Shown here: one piece after another, positions 41,744 through 52,882 of the stretch
Position numbering within the stretch: the first letter of the stretch is position 1
How the letters are laid out: the number at the start of each line of letters is the position of its first letter
Assembly: GCA_026770025.1 (NCBI GenBank)
Contig: JAMXDE010000037.1
Span: 558,001-622,000, forward strand
From: Craspedostauros australis
Taxonomy: Eukaryota; Bacillariophyta; Bacillariophyceae; Mastogloiales; Achnanthaceae
Direction: 5' to 3'
Length of the DNA: 64,000 bases
The notes under the pieces: model-generated
Database searches by the model: none
Told to the model about the DNA's origin: nothing
Seen by the model: the letters and a program-made list of their open reading frames with translations, nothing else
Program-made: the position numbers and the translations under genes

Positions 41744-44700
41744 AGTAGTTGGGCAGTAACCGAGATTGAGCTGGAGATAGAGGGGGTCGACGTTTAGCGG
41801 AGTGCGCGCAAGTATGAGCTGATGTGGATGCAGATGTTTGCTTGTGAGAATGTGATTTTGTGAGTGGAAGCTGCACGTTTGCCACCAAAGGCTCGAATCT
41901 CAGACGGTGCCACTGCTGCAATCCACCACCTCCTGCTGACCCGACAAATGAAGGAGGAACAGAGAAGAAGAGGTGATCCCACTTCTCCTTCACACATGCA
42001 CGAGTATGGGTAGGAGTACCGACGCGGCTTCCCGTAAGGCACCGCATCCACGCACCTTACCTTCCCACCAGCGGGAAGATGCGATGCCGATCCTGAGTTT
42101 CTGGCAAATCGTGTGTTCTTCTCTCTTCTTCGCGGACGCTACCCTGCGCAACTCCAGCAGGCGTGATGGAGGTGCCGCGCCGCAGCTCGGAGGTACTCAT
42201 CGGTTGCAGGTGCATACCCTGCCGTTCCTGTTTCTGAGCGATGTGCATATATATTTTCATAGCGCGATGCGCAAGGATGCGGAGTCGATCTTGGGCGACT
42301 GCACGCTCTTGCAGTTGTCAAAACCACAAGAAGGCAACAAGCGATAGGTATGGGGGTACATTGATGTTTCCATCATTGGATATAACACAACCAAAGGCCT
42401 TTGCACACTTCCCACAAGCACACAAGCACACGCACACTAAGTTCCAATCCTGCCTCTGACGAAAGTTGTATCCATCAGTTTCTCTCGGGGACTGAAAACA
42501 GCAACTCTTCTCATTTCCTGTGTCGTTTGTATCGCTGGTCCAGAACGACATCCACAACCTCGTCCATGGACGTTGTCATTGTTTTGCTCTGCGCTGTGCT
42601 TTACCATCGATCGCGCTCCACACAAACGGGGCTTCACAAATACCCTTGATCGGAGGCAACTCACTCTTGCTGTTGCGACCCCAACACATCAAAAGCCGCT
42701 CTGCATTCGGGTCCTGACATTCGAGGCAGAACAAAGCATCAGCCCCCAACGACATCGACGCCTCGTTGGCACGTCCAAGATCAACGAGGTAGTTGAAGCC
42801 CAAATCACGGTGCGACCGAGAGTGTAGACGAAAAAAGCCAACCGCATCCATGCGTCATGAAATGATACGGAGCGGCTCGGCTGACTTTTTTGTGTATGCG
42901 TGACGTGTACTGGGTGATGGACCCAAACATTGTTGCTTGCTCTCTCCAGCCGCTCGCTCATGAGAAAGACAAGAAGAGAGCTGCGCGCGCAGAGGGCGGA
43001 GGACAACTTGTAATTGGTGGGAGTGTCCATCTGCTACACTTACTCTACTCGAATTTGCCCATCCAAAACAACACCCACACAACAACAAGGGTGAAGAGCA
43101 TGGATGGCACAAGACGTCAACAGTGACAACAAGAGCACAGGTTTGACATGTTCCACCAGAGAAGTAGAAACGCAACCCGTTCCCCCTTGAAGCAAACTCA
43201 AAGCGGACGTCTTGGACTGACACGATGGCATGATAGAGAGACGAACCTGTCCATTGTGCGGGTCTCGACTCTCAGTGATACTTTATATGTTCTCTGGCCT
43301 GGATTTGTTGCTGATTCAGACCCAAAGCATGCGCTTCGCATCATCCTGTTCTCCCCATTGTCGGCGATACTGTGTTGGTAGCAACCACAAGTGATACGAA
43401 GGGTTTTGTATCGAACACGCCGCTCTGCCTCTCGGTTTCTCGTGACGGCGAGAAAATGGCGCGAACCCTTCCATGTTGGCGCTTCCGAAGGTCGTGTCTG
43501 GTGGACGGGAGACGAAATCTCATTGCGCCACAGGCTATCGTCCAGGTATCCTCTTGTGCGTGGCGCCAACTTCAGCATCGTATCAACAAGCACCAAGCAC
43601 CAACGAACTTATCTCCCATGGACACGCAGAAAGGTCAACAACGATCAGGCTCCGTGATGGTGGCAACCGCGCGACATCAACCTATCGTGATCGTAAAGTA
43701 GAGAGACAGACAGGGAGAGTGTTCTGCTTTCCGAAGCGACGATGATGGCGATGGTGATACCAACGGAGACACAGAGACGCACCATGAGAAAGCAGCTCAA
43801 GTCTACGACCAGTGAAGCAGGATGTTCCCACCCTCTCTCTCTCTCTCTCTTGGACGAACAAGTCCCATGGGAACAGAATCCTGTTGTTTGTTTCGTTCTT
43901 GGTTGACAGCGTCTTTTCCCATCTCTTGACTCGAGAGACAAACACATGGGAGAGAGAGAGAGTGAAGGTTGTGTAGTAGAGCGGATGGAACAGTTTTCAG
44001 ATTGTCGAACTGGTGTCTGCCATCATGGTCGCTCGTCCTTGGTCACCTGATTGCTGGATAAGTTGAGACAGTGTTTTCTCTTTCTCTTGGCAGCACATCT
44101 GTGTTGCTACATCGGCGATGGATTCGGAACGCAAGGGCGGTTGTTGCTTTCTGCCCACCACTGCATCTGTGTTGCCACACTTGGTCGGCGCAGCGGAACG
44201 TACGCATTGGCAGGCAGCGCGAAAGACGATGGGCTTGTTTCTATTCTATTCTATTTCCAATTCCACCTTCGCAATCACGCTTTGGACTTCGACAGCGGAG
44301 CTTTTCCTCTCTTCATTCCTCTCCTTTCGCGCAATTCCTTGTGGCATTCCACTCCAACCTCTTGCGCCATAATTCTGAAGCATCGTGTTGGACTCGGATG
44401 CTTTGGATTGCGCCGAGAGGGGCTTCTATCTCGCATCCTTGCTCTACCTGTCTTGGAAGCCGCCCTCCCCCACGGCATCGTCACGCGAAGGGGCGAAGAT
44501 TCATCCATCCATCCATCCGATGAGGGCGGCTGAGACAGCATTCGCAAACCCAACCAAGACCAGAAGGACCCAGACGTGCTTTGGTTGTGATGTGAGAAAC
44601 AGGAACGGGAATGAGAAAGGTATCTGTCAATCCGGGAATGATTGTGATGTCATCGTTTCCTCGTGAATGAAATGAAAATGACCGGAAACAGGACTCATCT

Positions 44701-44922
44701 CCGACTAATTGCAGAAACTGACTCCTGCTGACGACACATCACGATGTTTCCCACCTCATGACGCCAGCATCAGAAACGGTTGGTGATGTGGTGGTGTGGA
44801 TGCCGATGATGCTGATGCTGATGGCGGTGCCGACGTTGATGATGATAGATGAGGGGGAGATCAGCACTCGTTCATACATACGGGTGGTCGTCTCGACAGC
44901 AACATCACCATCAACATCAACA
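41744..44922. other. 3.2-kb gene-poor region
   Basis: Only short, mutually overlapping frames (up to 160 codons) without domains. A GAGTATGGGTAGGAGTACC stretch lies near 42003, a CT/GA run at 43835-43850 and a second at 43953-43962, and CATCCATCCATCCATC near 44505. The frame of the PhoD gene is open back to 44758. Confidence 0.45.
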
Positions 44923-46470
44923 ATGAGGACCCACCGCTTGCATGGATTCGCGCCAGTCAGCAATGCGTTAATGTTCTGCACATGGCTTTTGCTTTGGACT
45001 GGACTTTCAGTGCAGAACGGATGTGCTGCGCAGTCGGATGACGCGATGCAATCCAACATCGTGGATTCCGCCCAAGACACAGAACAATCTCAAAGCACCG
45101 GAGACAGCCAAAGTTCAGCGGACTTTGTGCATCCGGACGTGCAACTGACCAAGCTGGCATTCGGATCCTGCCACAAGAATGCCAGGTCCGAGGTTCCGCC
45201 CATCTGGGATGCCATCCGCCGAGAGAACGTGGATGCCTGGCTGTGGACGGGCGACGCGGTGTATCCGCCCAAACGCAACAAGACGGTGATCGTCAATGCG
45301 ACGCAAACGCGCACATTGTCTTGGGCCGAGCGATACGGACCGACGGATCCTTCCGTCTTGCGACAACAGTTCCGCGAGCTGCACACGAATGACACCGTGG
45401 GATACAACCAGTTCCATCCGCCGCACGGCATTTACGGCGTGTGGGACGATCATGACTTTGGCGGCAACGACATGGGCAAGGAGATGCCGCAGAAGGCAGA
45501 ACGCAAACGTCTGTATTGGGAGGACATGCTGCGGTTGCCGGCGCCGACCAAGTTGCGGCACAGCGCAGCGCAGGAGACACGCGACGGAGTCTACCACAGC
45601 GTCGAATGGGGCGGCAGCAACGATGACGGGACCACCGTCAAAGCCATTCTGCTGGACACACGATGGTTCCGCGATGAGCACTGCATCCCGAGCGTGGCGC
45701 ATCGCATGCCGCTGGGCAATGGCTTCGCCTGCGTGGCGCGATGGGCCGTGGCTGGATTGCATCTGCATCGGTATGTGCCGCGACGCGACAAACCGAATTG
45801 CTCGGAGGCCAGCATCTTGGGCACGCAGCAATGGGAATGGTTGCAAGACCAGCTCGACGACACGCGCGCCAAGGTGATTGTGATCGTGAGCTCCATCCAG
45901 GTGCTGACGACGAACCCCGTGATGGAGTCGTGGGGGCACTTCCCCATGGAACAGAAGCGTCTCGTGGAGCTGATTGACAAGACGCAACGCAAACCCAACA
46001 CCCCCACCGTCGTGCTGCTGAGCGGCGACGTGCATCACGCCGAGTTCCTGGGTTCCGCTGGTATGGTCGAAGTGACGAGCAGCGGCATGACGCACGATTG
46101 TTCGCAGCTCAAACTGTACGGAAGCTTGTGCCGGCCATTGTTGCGGGCATTCGATCAGCATCGGCGGCTGTCGTCGCAAACGCAGGATTCGTTCTACATT
46201 GGTCGCAACTACGGCGTGCTGTCCGTGGATTGGGCGATGCAACGGATCGTGTTGGAAATCAAGACGCGGGTGGGACAGTCCGCGATGCGGTTGGAGTTGC
46301 CGTTGAATCGAGGCGGACAGAATGATGATGATGATGAGATGGATGTGTGGCGAAGTCTGCCGCAAGTGTGGGATGGTCATTTGATTCCTAAACTGCAGGG
46401 TGTTGTGGCTGTGGCGGTGTCCGTACTATGCGCAGTTGTGGTGTCGCGGGTCTTGCGGAAAAGCGGCTGA
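44923..46470 (+). CDS. PhoD-type alkaline phosphatase/phosphodiesterase, secreted and membrane-anchored
   Basis: 515 residues from ATG 44923. That start puts a signal peptide (ALMFCTWLLLWTGLSVQNGCAA) near the N-terminus; an ATG at 44758 would bury it. The metallophosphatase fold begins LAFGSCHKNA, followed by metal ligands Asp111 (WTGDAVY), the Asp175-Asp-His-Asp178 cluster (VWDDHDFGGND) and Gly-Asp369-Val-His371 (LLSGDVHHAEF). These match PhoD proteins, which hydrolyse phosphomono- and diesters with Ca2+ and Fe3+. A C-terminal membrane span (about 490-511) with a short basic tail suggests a type I protein in the secretory pathway or at the cell surface. Eukaryotic algae use such enzymes for phosphate scavenging; no phosphate-response site could be identified. 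Confidence 0.85.
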   Translation: MRTHRLHGFAPVSNALMFCTWLLLWTGLSVQNGCAAQSDDAMQSNIVDSAQDTEQSQSTGDSQSSADFVHPDVQLTKLAFGSCHKNARSEVPPIWDAIRRENVDAWLWTGDAVYPPKRNKTVIVNATQTRTLSWAERYGPTDPSVLRQQFRELHTNDTVGYNQFHPPHGIYGVWDDHDFGGNDMGKEMPQKAERKRLYWEDMLRLPAPTKLRHSAAQETRDGVYHSVEWGGSNDDGTTVKAILLDTRWFRDEHCIPSVAHRMPLGNGFACVARWAVAGLHLHRYVPRRDKPNCSEASILGTQQWEWLQDQLDDTRAKVIVIVSSIQVLTTNPVMESWGHFPMEQKRLVELIDKTQRKPNTPTVVLLSGDVHHAEFLGSAGMVEVTSSGMTHDCSQLKLYGSLCRPLLRAFDQHRRLSSQTQDSFYIGRNYGVLSVDWAMQRIVLEIKTRVGQSAMRLELPLNRGGQNDDDDEMDVWRSLPQVWDGHLIPKLQGVVAVAVSVLCAVVVSRVLRKSG

Positions 46471-46864
46471 TCGTGCTATTCACATGTACCTCGTAAGCGC
46501 AGAGTGAGAATGGGAAAGCACATGACACAAACACGAAGCATCTGGTGCCTGCAAGGGCGCAATTGCAGGAGAGTTCTGTGGCCGAAGGAGTTCAAAATTA
46601 ATAACTGCGTCTACTATGTACGTATACTCGTACCCGTACGGATAGTGCCGTATTTTAGCATGTTGGCTGCTGCACGATTGCGTGCTATCTCTACTGTTGC
46701 TGGCGTTGGTGCTTGTTGCGCTATGTTGCTCTGTGTTGCGTTGCTCTGTGCTGTCTGTCGCATGTTCTACTCGTAGTACTCTCTGGAGAGCAGTCTCTGG
46801 CGAGTATCGTATGGAAGACTCTGCATGATGGAAACCTGATCGTATGGTACTACCCGATGGGGAT
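46471..46864. other. Spacer between convergent genes
   Basis: PhoD and the glutaredoxin gene converge here. GTACGTATACTCGTACCCGTACGG near 46618 and TACTCGTAGTACTC near 46770 are further copies of the CGAGTA-type box, here in a 3' region. No gene is seen. Confidence 0.45.
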
Positions 46865-47815
46865 TCATTCCCTGGGTAAACGATTGGCCCCGGCCCGCTC
46901 CAGCATGGGCCACAACGCCCCTTGAAAGGCCAGCGTCAAAAGACCGGGCGCCTCGTCGCTGGGCCCGCCATCATAACCGCCGACGTAATTGCCCTTGATG
47001 AAGATCATGGGCACGGAGGATCGCTTGACGCGCTTGCCGATCTCCGCCCGCATGGGATCGCCATCCTCCTCGAACGGCACGACCTTGACCTGCACGCCCA
47101 TCGTCTCGAAGGCTTCGAGCGCGGCGCGGCAGGACGGCGACTTAGGGAACGTGAACATGACGCATGGAGCGCTCGTGATGTGATCGATGACCTTGCCCTG
47201 CACGGTGGGACGGTCGTACTCGCCGGCGGCCAGGCAGGTCTTGATGAGGTTGGCGTCGTATCCTTCGCGTTTGGCCTCCTCCAGGAGATGCCATCGGTGT
47301 CGCAGGCTGTTGCTGAACTTGGTGAGGAAGCCGCCCGTCATCGATTTTCGTCGTTTCTGTTGCTGCTGCAGTTGCTGTTGCAGCTGGTATTCGTCGACGA
47401 CCTCGGCGTCGATGACGGAGAGGCGCATGGGACGGCCGCGGGGTTCGGCGTGGAGGCGCGAGTCGTTCCGGCGTTGTGATTTGTTGTTGATATTGTTGTT
47501 GATGGGGTGGTTAATGGGATGGTTGATGGATTGGGAAGGAGCGTCGTGGGAGGATGCTCGTAGTGATGAAAGAGTTGGAGATGAAGATGGGAATGAAGAT
47601 GAACGAGATGGTGATGACCATGGGGATGCAGGAGCACTGATGGCTGGCTGCAGAGCCACAGTCTTCAATTGGAAGGCGTCACTGCATTGTGCCGTGAGTT
47701 GCAGGAGCAACAGAGCCAGGACGACTGACGATGATAGGCTGCTGCTGCTGCTGCTGCATGGAGGGGAGGAGACGCAGCTTCTGCGGTTGATGCTTGTTCC
47801 AGTTCTCGTGACCAT
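46865..47815 (-). CDS. Glutaredoxin-like protein lacking the nucleophilic Cys, probable plastid targeting
   Basis: 316 residues, intronless. The C-terminal 100 residues are a glutaredoxin fold: the strand PCVMFTF, the active-site position PKSPSC, the cis-Pro segment SSVPMIF and the GSH-binding GGYDG. In normal enzymes the active site is CPYC, CPFC or CGFS. Here the first Cys is Ser226 and only Cys229 remains, so ordinary dithiol or monothiol chemistry is not expected. The N-terminus carries a Ser-rich stretch, a hydrophobic core VVLALLLLQLTA and then CSDAFQLKTV with Ala47-Phe48, like the cleavage site of secondary-plastid preproteins. A Ser/Asn-rich linker follows. It may act in iron-sulfur handling or as a thiol-binding scaffold. 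Confidence 0.75.
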   Translation of the reverse strand: MVTRTGTSINRRSCVSSPPCSSSSSSLSSSVVLALLLLQLTAQCSDAFQLKTVALQPAISAPASPWSSPSRSSSFPSSSPTLSSLRASSHDAPSQSINHPINHPINNNINNKSQRRNDSRLHAEPRGRPMRLSVIDAEVVDEYQLQQQLQQQQKRRKSMTGGFLTKFSNSLRHRWHLLEEAKREGYDANLIKTCLAAGEYDRPTVQGKVIDHITSAPCVMFTFPKSPSCRAALEAFETMGVQVKVVPFEEDGDPMRAEIGKRVKRSSVPMIFIKGNYVGGYDGGPSDEAPGLLTLAFQGALWPMLERAGANRLPRE

Positions 47816-50454
47816 TGTTGTTGGATGATGTGGTAGATGAATGGTTGAATCAATAGTTGAATCGAAAGATGGATGGATAGATGGATGAAGTGCCTTGAAG
47901 TGCGTTGAATGAGGTGATGACGGAAGAAATGACCCTGCGTGATCGATCGGTGGTTGATGTGTGATGTGATCAACAATGTGGTCAACAATGTGACGTAATG
48001 ATGTGGATGAAGTGATGACAGTTTTTCAAATTTTATGAGACAAAGAGAGTGTTGAAGGGTCTGTCAGAGAAAGAGGGAGAGAGGTTGATGGAGCACTCGT
48101 CATACGTACTCTCATTCGATATATTTTTTTCTCATTTGTGTTGCCCAGTGTTGCCCAGTGTTGTTGTTGCTGCCATGAATCTGCACCAGCAACTTCTGCC
48201 ACATCAGCCTCATCAGCCTCATCAGTTGCGGCACTCACGTGAGTCGCACCAAATGAACTCCACATTTGGCATCCACAGATTAATACATCAGCACATCAGC
48301 ACATCAATGTACGAGTACTCACACGCGGCGGAATCTGTAGAATATAATTGATTGAATAGTGAATAGAGGCAGACACTGATGTCCAACCTGACGTCGATCG
48401 ACTCTCTGCTGCTCTGCTTTGCTTGTTGGGTATCGGATGATGGCGCTTCCACACACCAAGAGAAGAGAACAATCACACACGCACACAACGTTGCTTGACA
48501 ATGGATCGTACTCGCAGTATCGTCCACAAGTCGGAATGGATCAGCCTCGTTGCTGCCTGAACACTCAGCACATCACACGCAATCGCACACGTTGACACAT
48601 TGACACATCCGCATGGGTAGTACTCATACCACACGTGCACACGTGTACACACAACACAACGCAGAGAGAGGAACACACGAACGAGAAACCAGAACAACAG
48701 ACCAACAAGGAATCGCATGACGGAACTGCCGTCACTCTCCCGCCATCGTCAGGGTCATCCCATGACGTGAGCAAGCAAGCAAGTCTGCAACACTTAGATT
48801 CCGCCATCATCATCCTTCTCTGTCATTTCACGTCCAATGAGATTGTTCCATCATGACGTCATTTCCTTCACCCTAGCTGACGTCATGATACAAGACATCT
48901 GCCCAATCGCAGCGCGTTCAATTTTCGATCGAGATCGTCCTTTCTCGGATCTTGTTTGGCATCAGTCTTCTTGACACAACGACATTCTGACATCTCGTGC
49001 ACCCCCTCTCGGCGCAACATCTTGACACAACGTGGCTCCCACTCTTCACACAACGCAAAAGTCGGATCAGACCAAGCCGAATCAAGCCCAAAAATGAAGG
49101 TGGATGAACTGCCCCTAACCACGCTGCTCTCTACCTCCATGTACTCTAGTATATAAAGCACCTTTCGCAACCAACAGGGATGCGTGTAAGAGCTGCTGCA
49201 ATCGGCATCTCCAACGGCAAGCCCCATCTCTTCACAAACATTCGCAACTGGAGCGCTGCTGCCTTACTTCCTGTTGTCGCACTTCCATGATCTGTGCTTG
49301 TCCGCGGATTCTCGCGTGCATCTTGTTCGCAACGTTCTACTATGGCCAACCTAGAGACAGTTTGCATTCACGAATGAGGCACAACCCGTGAATGGACACA
49401 ACGCCTGGCACGCGCATGCGACACGCCAGTGCGGCCGGCAACGGTCGTTTTGAACTCCACCAATGCTCGTGCACGCCGAACGAGCCTCACAACAAGGAGG
49501 GGAGAAGTGCATTTCTTGCGTTGAGTTTTGGAGAAGCGTGCTGCTTGTGTCGTGGCTCTTCTCCAGAGTTGTGTGTTTGTCTTTGGGCAGAATAGTGGTT
49601 GCGCGGTGTTCGCTGTTATGCACGAAAGCGTTGGTGTCAACAGACGAATCCTGTTTTCTGTTCTGGCCAGTGCGGTCTCTTGATTTTGCGTTTGCCGAAC
49701 TGCGCTTTGAGTGGACTTGAGTGGAGGCTTCCTTTCTTTCTCTTGCGCTGCGTTCTGGTTGCCGTTGGCATCACCATTTCCACCAACGCCATCACCGCCC
49801 GCAACAGGAGGAGGAGGATAGAAGCAAGTGGCATTGGAAACTTCCTGCCTTTCCTTTCCGTGGGTCTCCATCATTCATCAAGCATCATCGGATTGGCAGT
49901 CCTCGTACAACAGGGAAAGGTTGAGTAGAGTAGAGTGGAATAGAGTAGAGTAGAGTAGAGTAGACAGGTTGGGCGGAAGTCGCGACAGTGCAGAACGATT
50001 CACATCGCAGCCATCAAGGATACCACTGCGCAGTCTGGAGTATTCGCACCATACCACTCTGTACCATACCATTCAAGTGCGATACCACAGGAGTGCTGAA
50101 CTCTGCCAACCCCATTCCACCTCATCTGTTCCAACGAAAGAGACGACGACGAACGTTCATTCATTCAAAGACAAGGGTGATACTCTGGAGAGTACTGTCG
50201 AAAGGATCAACAACGGGCGTGAGCGTGACCGTGACCGTGGATACGAAGTTGATTGTGAATGTGAACCCAAACATCGCAGTATCCCACACCACCACTTCAA
50301 CAGCTGCATCGGCTGGAGCATTCATTGGAAGCATTGGAAGCATTGAAAAGCACTCAACTTCACTGTAGCAGCAGCATACTGCAAGGACAACCACATCAGG
50401 ATCAACACACGGCAGAATACAACACTCCACATCATCGTCACCATCATCATCATC
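47816..50454. other. 2.6-kb gene-poor region with short tandem repeats
   Basis: Repeats include TGTTGCCCAG (two units, about 48138), CATCAGCCT (48203), CATCAGCA (48290), and TAGAG runs at about 49925-49963. A GTACGAGTACTCAC box lies near 48308. No frame is convincing. The last 100 bases before the exchanger gene are A/C-rich, likely its 5' UTR. Confidence 0.45.
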
Positions 50455-52611
50455 ATGGACATCGTCAGACATCTCAACGAGACCGATGACGCAATCACAG
50501 ACAGGATTGCTTTCTACTTCCTCATCTTCGCATCCCTGTTGGCGCTGGTCCTGGTGCTGGCGAAATGGCTGCATCATCAGCATCAAATCAACACGGTGCT
50601 GTCCGAGGCGGCGCTCGTGCTGCTCATCGGCATGTTCTGCAGTTTCGTCATCGAAGTCTCCATCAATAACGGATTTCAAAACAACGAGGCGTACGAAGCT
50701 GACGACGACACGGTGGATTTGACCTTGACCAACCCGCTGCTCTCCTTCAACACCAACATATTCTTCCTGGCCCTGCTTCCGCCCATCCTCTTCAACAGCG
50801 GGTACCAGCTGCGTCGCGAGCTATTCTACAGACACATCGCTCCCATCGTGTCTTTCGCTTGCATCGGCACCGTGCTGTCCTCGATGACGACGGCGTTGGC
50901 GCTCTACGGTCTCAAGCAAATTGCTGAACCAGAGACAATATTCGGCTTCGACCCATCTCTCCTAGAGCTCATTACCTTTGGGTCGCTCATCGCTGCCACT
51001 GACACTGTCAGCGTCCTCGGCATCTTCCAGCAGAAGCACGTGGATCCGCATCTCTTCAACTTGGTCTTCGGCGAGTCTGCCCTCAACGATGCCGTCTCCA
51101 TCGTCCTCTTCAAAACATTCTCCACGACGCTGGAGCGAAACACCATCCACGATCGCGAATCCCTCATCGATGTCCTCTTCGAGCTCGTGGCCGACATTCT
51201 CATCCAGGCCGTCTGCAGTCCGCTGCTAGGTATCGTCTGTTCCTTCGGTACGGCCATCCTCTTCAAGCACAGCAACTTCCAGGGATTGGTCATGCTCGAG
51301 CTCAGCCTCTACATCCTCATGATGTACTACCCCTTCATCCTGGCGGAGAACCTGGAATTGAGCGGCATCGTCACCATCTTCTTTTCGGGTCTCAGCGCCA
51401 GACGCTACATCGCGCCCAACATATCCCCCCAGAACAGAGAAACCGCCAACAAAATATTCAAGCTAACGGCGTACCTATCGGAGACCTGCATCTTTCTCAA
51501 TCTCGGGCTTTCCATCTTTGGATTCTCCGGATCCTTCCATTGGCGATTCATCTGCTGGGCATTCCTTTGCGCCCTCGTGGGCCGTGCCATGTCGGTCTAC
51601 CCAATCTCCATCCTCTACAACTTCTCCTTGCGAAAGCCCCTTGCTCATGAGCTGGAAGCGGCGAATCAGCGGGCGGCGCAGGAGGCGTTCAACTCCTCGG
51701 GTTTCAGCGGATGCGCCAGAAATCTCACCATGACCGAATCCACCGTGGCGGAGGACGTCACGGCGAAGAACGGTACTGTGCGAGACAAGGATGACGGCAG
51801 CGTCGGTTCCAAGGATTCGTGGGATTCCTGGACGTCATGGACCAGCAAATCGTCGTGGGTGACGCCCACCCGACGACAGGATAAGTACATTCCTGCTAAC
51901 TTCATGCACATGCTCTGGTTTGCAGGACTGCGTGGTGCCGTCGCGTACGCCTGCGCCCGTCAGTTCCCCGACGTCCACGGTCACAACGACGAAATCATTG
52001 CCGCCACCATGGCCATCGTACTCGTCACGATCATCATCATGGGTGGCTTCGTCGGTCCGCTTCTCAACATTCTCAAAATACAGGTCAATGTGGATGAAGA
52101 ATCGTACATGAAGGAATGGCATCGGCGGCGTAAGCTCCGCGGCATGTTCCACAAGATCGGTACGTTTTGTTGTTGTGTTGCGATGTGTTGTTTTGTATGT
52201 GCCAATGAACATGAACGGAGATGCTGACATGTTGTTGCTCTTCTCACACGTCCTTTTTCAATGAGCGCAGAATACAATTACATCTACAAGCGCGTCGTGC
52301 GAAGACCCGACAGAACAGCGCTGGAGAAGCACCTTTCCAGAAAGTCAAAGGAAAAGAAGAGACGAAAGCGTCAGGAACTGGAGGAGCAGGCCGCCGCGCA
52401 ATACGAAGAGTTCGTGGACCAAACTGGCATGGATGAGACGGATCGCATCCACAACAACGCAAGATCACCGCATGCGCAGAACACCGTTGTGATCGAGCTC
52501 GGTGACATGGGCGCCGACAATGAAGATACCCCATCGGATGAATACGCCAGACGACACACGAGCAGGTATCAGGCACCGAGCATTCCCTCCACTCACCATG
52601 AACTGATATAG
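50455..52611 (+). CDS. Na+/H+ exchanger (CPA1 family, endosomal NHE/NHX type), two exons
   Basis: The model is join(50455-52159, 52271-52611), 681 residues. The donor GTACGT follows AAGATCG and the acceptor is GCGCAG; the junction codon gives Glu, continuing YNYIYKRVV. It swaps Na+ or K+ for H+ across organelle or plasma membranes. About twelve membrane helices are visible. Conserved motifs are FFLALLPPILFNSGY (104-117, cation/amiloride site), FGESALNDAVS (205-215, with Asn211-Asp212 of the ion site) and FAGLRGAVAYACA (Arg493). A Ser/Thr/Trp-rich loop (about 405-465) lies before the last helices. Exon 2 adds a basic, charged cytosolic tail. The motif set is closest to NHE6-9/NHX5-6. Confidence 0.88.
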
Positions 52612-52882
52612 AAAAAGAAAAGTATCCATTGCATCATACTGTATGTGTTTTTGCACTTTGGGTGAATGAGCGAAGCGTTGTCGCTGTTGTTGTGGATGAC
52701 TGACGACGAGTACAAGTGGATTGTATCTTGACGATGAATCAATGTCATGGCACAGCCTGTATGGAAGCACTCTCATCGAGTACGATGGATGAGTACAAGC
52801 ATACATCGCAGGGAGTAACATCTGCATTAGATTCTAAAGTAATGTACTTGGAGTGTATGTACTTCTACTGCCACTGTCTGCG

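Noticed and set aside
44758-44922. Upstream ATG for the PhoD protein
   Set aside because: It would place 55 residues before a well-formed signal peptide.
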